In this document: one piece after another, positions 60,424 through 64,000 of the stretch | How positions within the stretch are numbered: the first letter of the stretch is position 1 | Layout: every line of letters starts with the position of its first letter | NCBI RefSeq assembly: GCF_964340395.1 | Contig: NC_135566.1 | Location: 5,556,501 to 5,620,500 of the forward strand | Direction of reading: 5' to 3' | Source: Glandiceps talaboti | Taxonomy: Eukaryota; Hemichordata; Enteropneusta; Spengelidae | Length of the DNA stretch: 64,000 bases | Made by a program: the position numbers and the translations under genes | The notes under the pieces: generated by a model | Told to the model about the DNA's origin: nothing | What the model saw: only the letters and a program-made list of their open reading frames with translations | The model's database searches: none

Positions 60424-63190
60424 AAAGCAAACATCGCCATGACAACGTGCTGAAGAATCGACTCTGCTTGTTATATAGAATATTTCAGAACTGAAATCAC
60501 CTTGAAACTCAATCTACATGCAAATTGCGAGCATGTATATTTTGAAATACTTAAGCTTTCAGAGAAACACACATCAGCCATAAGCTTACTTGATAGAATG
60601 ATGTATTATGAATAGAAATTCAACAACGATGGTTAATATGTAAGATCAAGTTACAATCTCAGTAAATTAATCTAATTTTGAAAAAAAAATATTAGTCCTG
60701 AGTGGTGCATTTATATGGTTGACGATACCAACTAAATTTTATTAACTGTCAAATTGCGTACAAAGCGCCGCAAGTGTTAATCAAATGCTTAAATAACGAC
60801 CACTTGAAATACTCGTAGCAATATTTCTTTATGGTCTCAATTTGTAACTTGTGAGTTTACGTCACGTGATGAATGTTGGTACCAGGAGATCATTGTAGCA
60901 AGTATCCTTAATTAGCCATCAATCTTTTCACTACTTGATGCAAAGCAAATACACTTTAACAATGTATTTTATTACTAATGACTTTTTAACGATTCGTTTT
61001 TACCCACAATGTACAGGAACGAGTGTACAGCAGACTTCTGTAAGGTCATAAATTTGTAATACATACATTCCTCAATAAAAAGACATGATTAGCCATTCTA
61101 CCGATAAACAAACACACAGACGGACATGAACGTGTAAACATCTAATACCTGCCTGACTCTGCCTGCCTGCCAACCTTCCTACCTACCTACCTAGCTACTT
61201 ACCTAGCCACCTGCTTGCCTGCATCTTTTTTGTTTTTTTATTTCATTTCACAATGCAACTTACTTAAAATGTTATTCATACACTTTACAGGCATGCTAAT
61301 AGAAATTCATGCTTTGTAGAGCAATCTCATCCATATACTCTGAGAACGTATAGAATATTAAAAGCATAGAAATGATATAGACACGATGCACTCCTTTTCT
61401 GAAAAGTTTTAGATTGCAAAAAGAAAACGAAATAAAGAAAAGGGAAAGGGTCTCCATGTCAACCACTTTCTAGCTCATATTCACTGCGTTTTAGGTAAAT
61501 GAAAGGCAATGTAAATGTCAAAAAGTAATCGAGCTAAACGTCAAAGGAGCGCTAGAAGCGTGTGAGTTTCAGATTACTCGGAGATCTTAATGAATATTAT
61601 ATACAATGGAATTTGGTTGAGATGAAACAGAACTCTGCCATGTTTCAACAAATCTATTACGTATAATGCTTGTGTTCATTATCTGGTATACGCGTGACAA
61701 ACATCTTAACGACATTGCTAGAATTTCGTCGCCTGGATTACCGTTTTCTTTTCAAATCGTCGCCAAATCATAAATATTGCAACATCATATACTTTTTTGC
61801 AGGTATGTCAATGGATAATTAATATGGTAAAATTGTTCTTCTATTTCCGGAGTGCCAGACAATAACATACAGTAATCAGATATATTGTTGCAACATGTAT
61901 TTTTTTTCAGGCACGTAAATGGATTCCGTTTTACCTTTAAGCAAACCTTACAGTACATTTCAAAGTGTATTTCAAACATGCTTGCGTTAAGGCAAGTTCG
62001 TTCTTACAAAAGCGACTGTGTAATGTCCACGACATTTCGTTTTATAATTTAGACAACGCCGCAATCCTGTTTCAGAGAATACCATCGGCTTCGAATGTAG
62101 AAATGTACCAAAGACGTTGAAAATATAAATAAGTCATAGAGCCTACAGTGTGCACGATATTTCAGCTGTCTAATGAACGAGACAAAACGTCTACTATCTC
62201 CAGGCAACTGGATGGTATGGTATCCTGCTTCCAGGCAACATAATGGTACAGTGTTTGCCACTCTCTGTCACTAAATAAGTGAGAATGGGTAAACTATTTA
62301 CCATCGTAACCTTCAATCGTAAGTTCAGCAAACATACCTTCATCTAAATCAATTAATATATTTTATGGAGCTGACAATGGCCTGAACAAATTTTTGTTTT
62401 CAATGGGAAGTTTACTGTATTTTAATTGATACAAGTTCTTTAAAAATTTGGTCTGCCCATTTGGTCAAATAGATTTGTCATTTTAAGTAAAACTTGCATA
62501 TATCTGTGACCCCCGCTTTCGGACTGCTGTGAAACAAAATTGAAAAATTCTCAGGAATACCATTAATACACCAGTCTTTACCTGGGGGAGATCGCCATTC
62601 CCAACAGCAGGCATATGGAGTGGAGAAATCAATACAGAGACCATTGTATATAGCCAAAGTTGTTATAAAGAAGCAGAACGGAAGATTTTTTTTAATGTAA
62701 AATGATTTCAGATAGAATTATTAAAATGATGTCGACCATATGGATGAGGATTGGGTATTTAGTTTGGATTTTAAATGTATCAAACAAATTTATCATGGCT
62801 TCTTACTCGAAAAATCAATTTGAGCAACATTGACAAAGTCTGTGTTTGCAACACAAAACATTGCAAACAAGCTAAAAAAAATGATATATGTGTAAAACGT
62901 CTGTTATTGCACGTACAATAACAATCATTTTTAGACATTTATTATGGTTTTGCAATGTATTGAGTTACAAACAAGGACTTGTCATATTTTTTCACATAAA
63001 GTCTTCAAGTAGGAAGCTATAATGATAAAATTGTTGTATAAATTCAAATCCAAAATAAATACCCTACCCTCATCCACATGGCAAATTTATTAACTTCTTT
63101 TTACTAGAATATCCATATCCATTAGACATGGAATTGACCAAGCAACATACAGACACAATCACAGACTAGACACAGACACACACACACACA

Positions 63191-63239
<49 letters not shown>

Positions 63240-64000
63240 AGACGCACACAAATTGTATGTCTATCGACACTTCAGATATTTTTTCGATTTTAGAGTACCT
63301 ATATATGCAGACTGAAGTCATTTGCACACGAGAAGTCGATATTCGACTTGACAATCAAGAAGGGACAGAAATTTGCTTTGTCATAACATCGACGAAAACG
63401 ATTTTTACGTACAAAAGTTAATCTTTCGTGATGTGTATACTTTAATATCATTACAGTTTAATTCGACTCTATTTATCACGTTATTATTTTAATGTACCAG
63501 AGAAACCTTAACAGTTTTTATAATGGTTTCAAGTCCATAACTCTCTAATAACTGTCTAATTTTCCATCCGTTTATCTTACGCATCACCCATAGGATTCAA
63601 CCAAGAGCCTGCAGGTCATCAAATCGTGTCTTTTTATAATGATGAATTGCCTCTGAGCTCTAAGCGTAATATACTACATTCCTCTGGTGAGTATCTATAT
63701 ATTACATTGTGTAATGACTTCCTCGCAATACTGTCTGTATCCCTCTGGAACTATTAACACGAACGAGTTGGAAGGAAGGAAATTAAATCCCGTTTTAAAA
63801 GGACATATCTATGACAAACATCAAGTATAGTTTCATTTTTTTGAAAGATTAAATGATATGAGTGGTTTCGACCACCTGTTGAATCAGTTATTTACATGAT
63901 GAAGACAGCTAGTGAAACATGTCATATTTGATAGGTTGGATGAATAATTTACATTATGCAAAGTTGCCAGTTTTATGGCGCAAAATAATGGAGTGGAACT
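60424..64000. other. Intergenic, no gene recognised
   Basis: A degenerate cctg/ctac tetranucleotide tract lies at 61147-61222 and a (CA)n tract at 63173-63243. Otherwise AT-rich DNA with no supported exon. Confidence 0.5.
63173..63243. repeat. (CA)n microsatellite
   Basis: About 35 ca units with a few 'caga' interruptions. Confidence 0.95.

Overview
The window is animal nuclear DNA, AT-rich and gene-poor. Protein-coding genes are split by GT-AG introns of a few hundred to about two thousand bases, and microsatellites and diverged dispersed repeats are abundant. The gene set (two-pore channel, IQCD/DRC10, ZSWIM7, an ASB-type protein, a class A receptor) reads as close to vertebrate proteins. 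As far as I recall, Drosophila and C. elegans lack two-pore channels, so I infer a non-ecdysozoan invertebrate (for example a hemichordate, cephalochordate or lophotrochozoan). I cannot name the species.

Layout. 1-4908: no exon recognised; two short-period tandem repeats. 4909-14241 (minus): the 5' twelve coding exons of a two-pore cation channel (TPCN1-like), covering domain I, the linker and the start of domain II; the 3' part of the gene is not seen. 14242-14791: a 550-bp head-to-head intergenic segment with several RFX-type half-sites. 14792-18186 (plus): IQCD/DRC10, a ciliary dynein regulatory complex subunit, complete in four exons. 20561-20672 (minus): intron-containing tRNA-Ile(UAU). 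22390-23715 (minus): intronless ankyrin-repeat/SOCS-box gene. 25048-29926 (plus): ZSWIM7 (SWS1), complete in six exons. 29927-48972: about 19 kb without a convincing gene, holding a LINE reverse-transcriptase relic, a degenerate ~100-bp tandem array, a minisatellite and copies of a hairpin repeat family. 48973-50661 (plus): intronless aminergic-type GPCR with a 25-glutamine tract in intracellular loop 3. 50662-64000: no convincing gene; microsatellites, a recent 147-bp direct duplication and three foldback elements.

The strongest observation is the divergent TPCN1-IQCD pair. From memory, the human orthologues are also adjacent and divergent at 12q24.13, so this looks like old conserved microsynteny around a shared promoter. 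Other points worth a look are the GPCR (Tyr at 6.48, pure CAA polyglutamine), several unclassified foldback or composite repeat families shared between distant positions, and the missing 3' half of the channel gene. The genes do not form a pathway; apart from the divergent pair I see no functional clustering. All splice models were assembled by eye from reading frame, splice-site dinucleotides and remembered family sequences.
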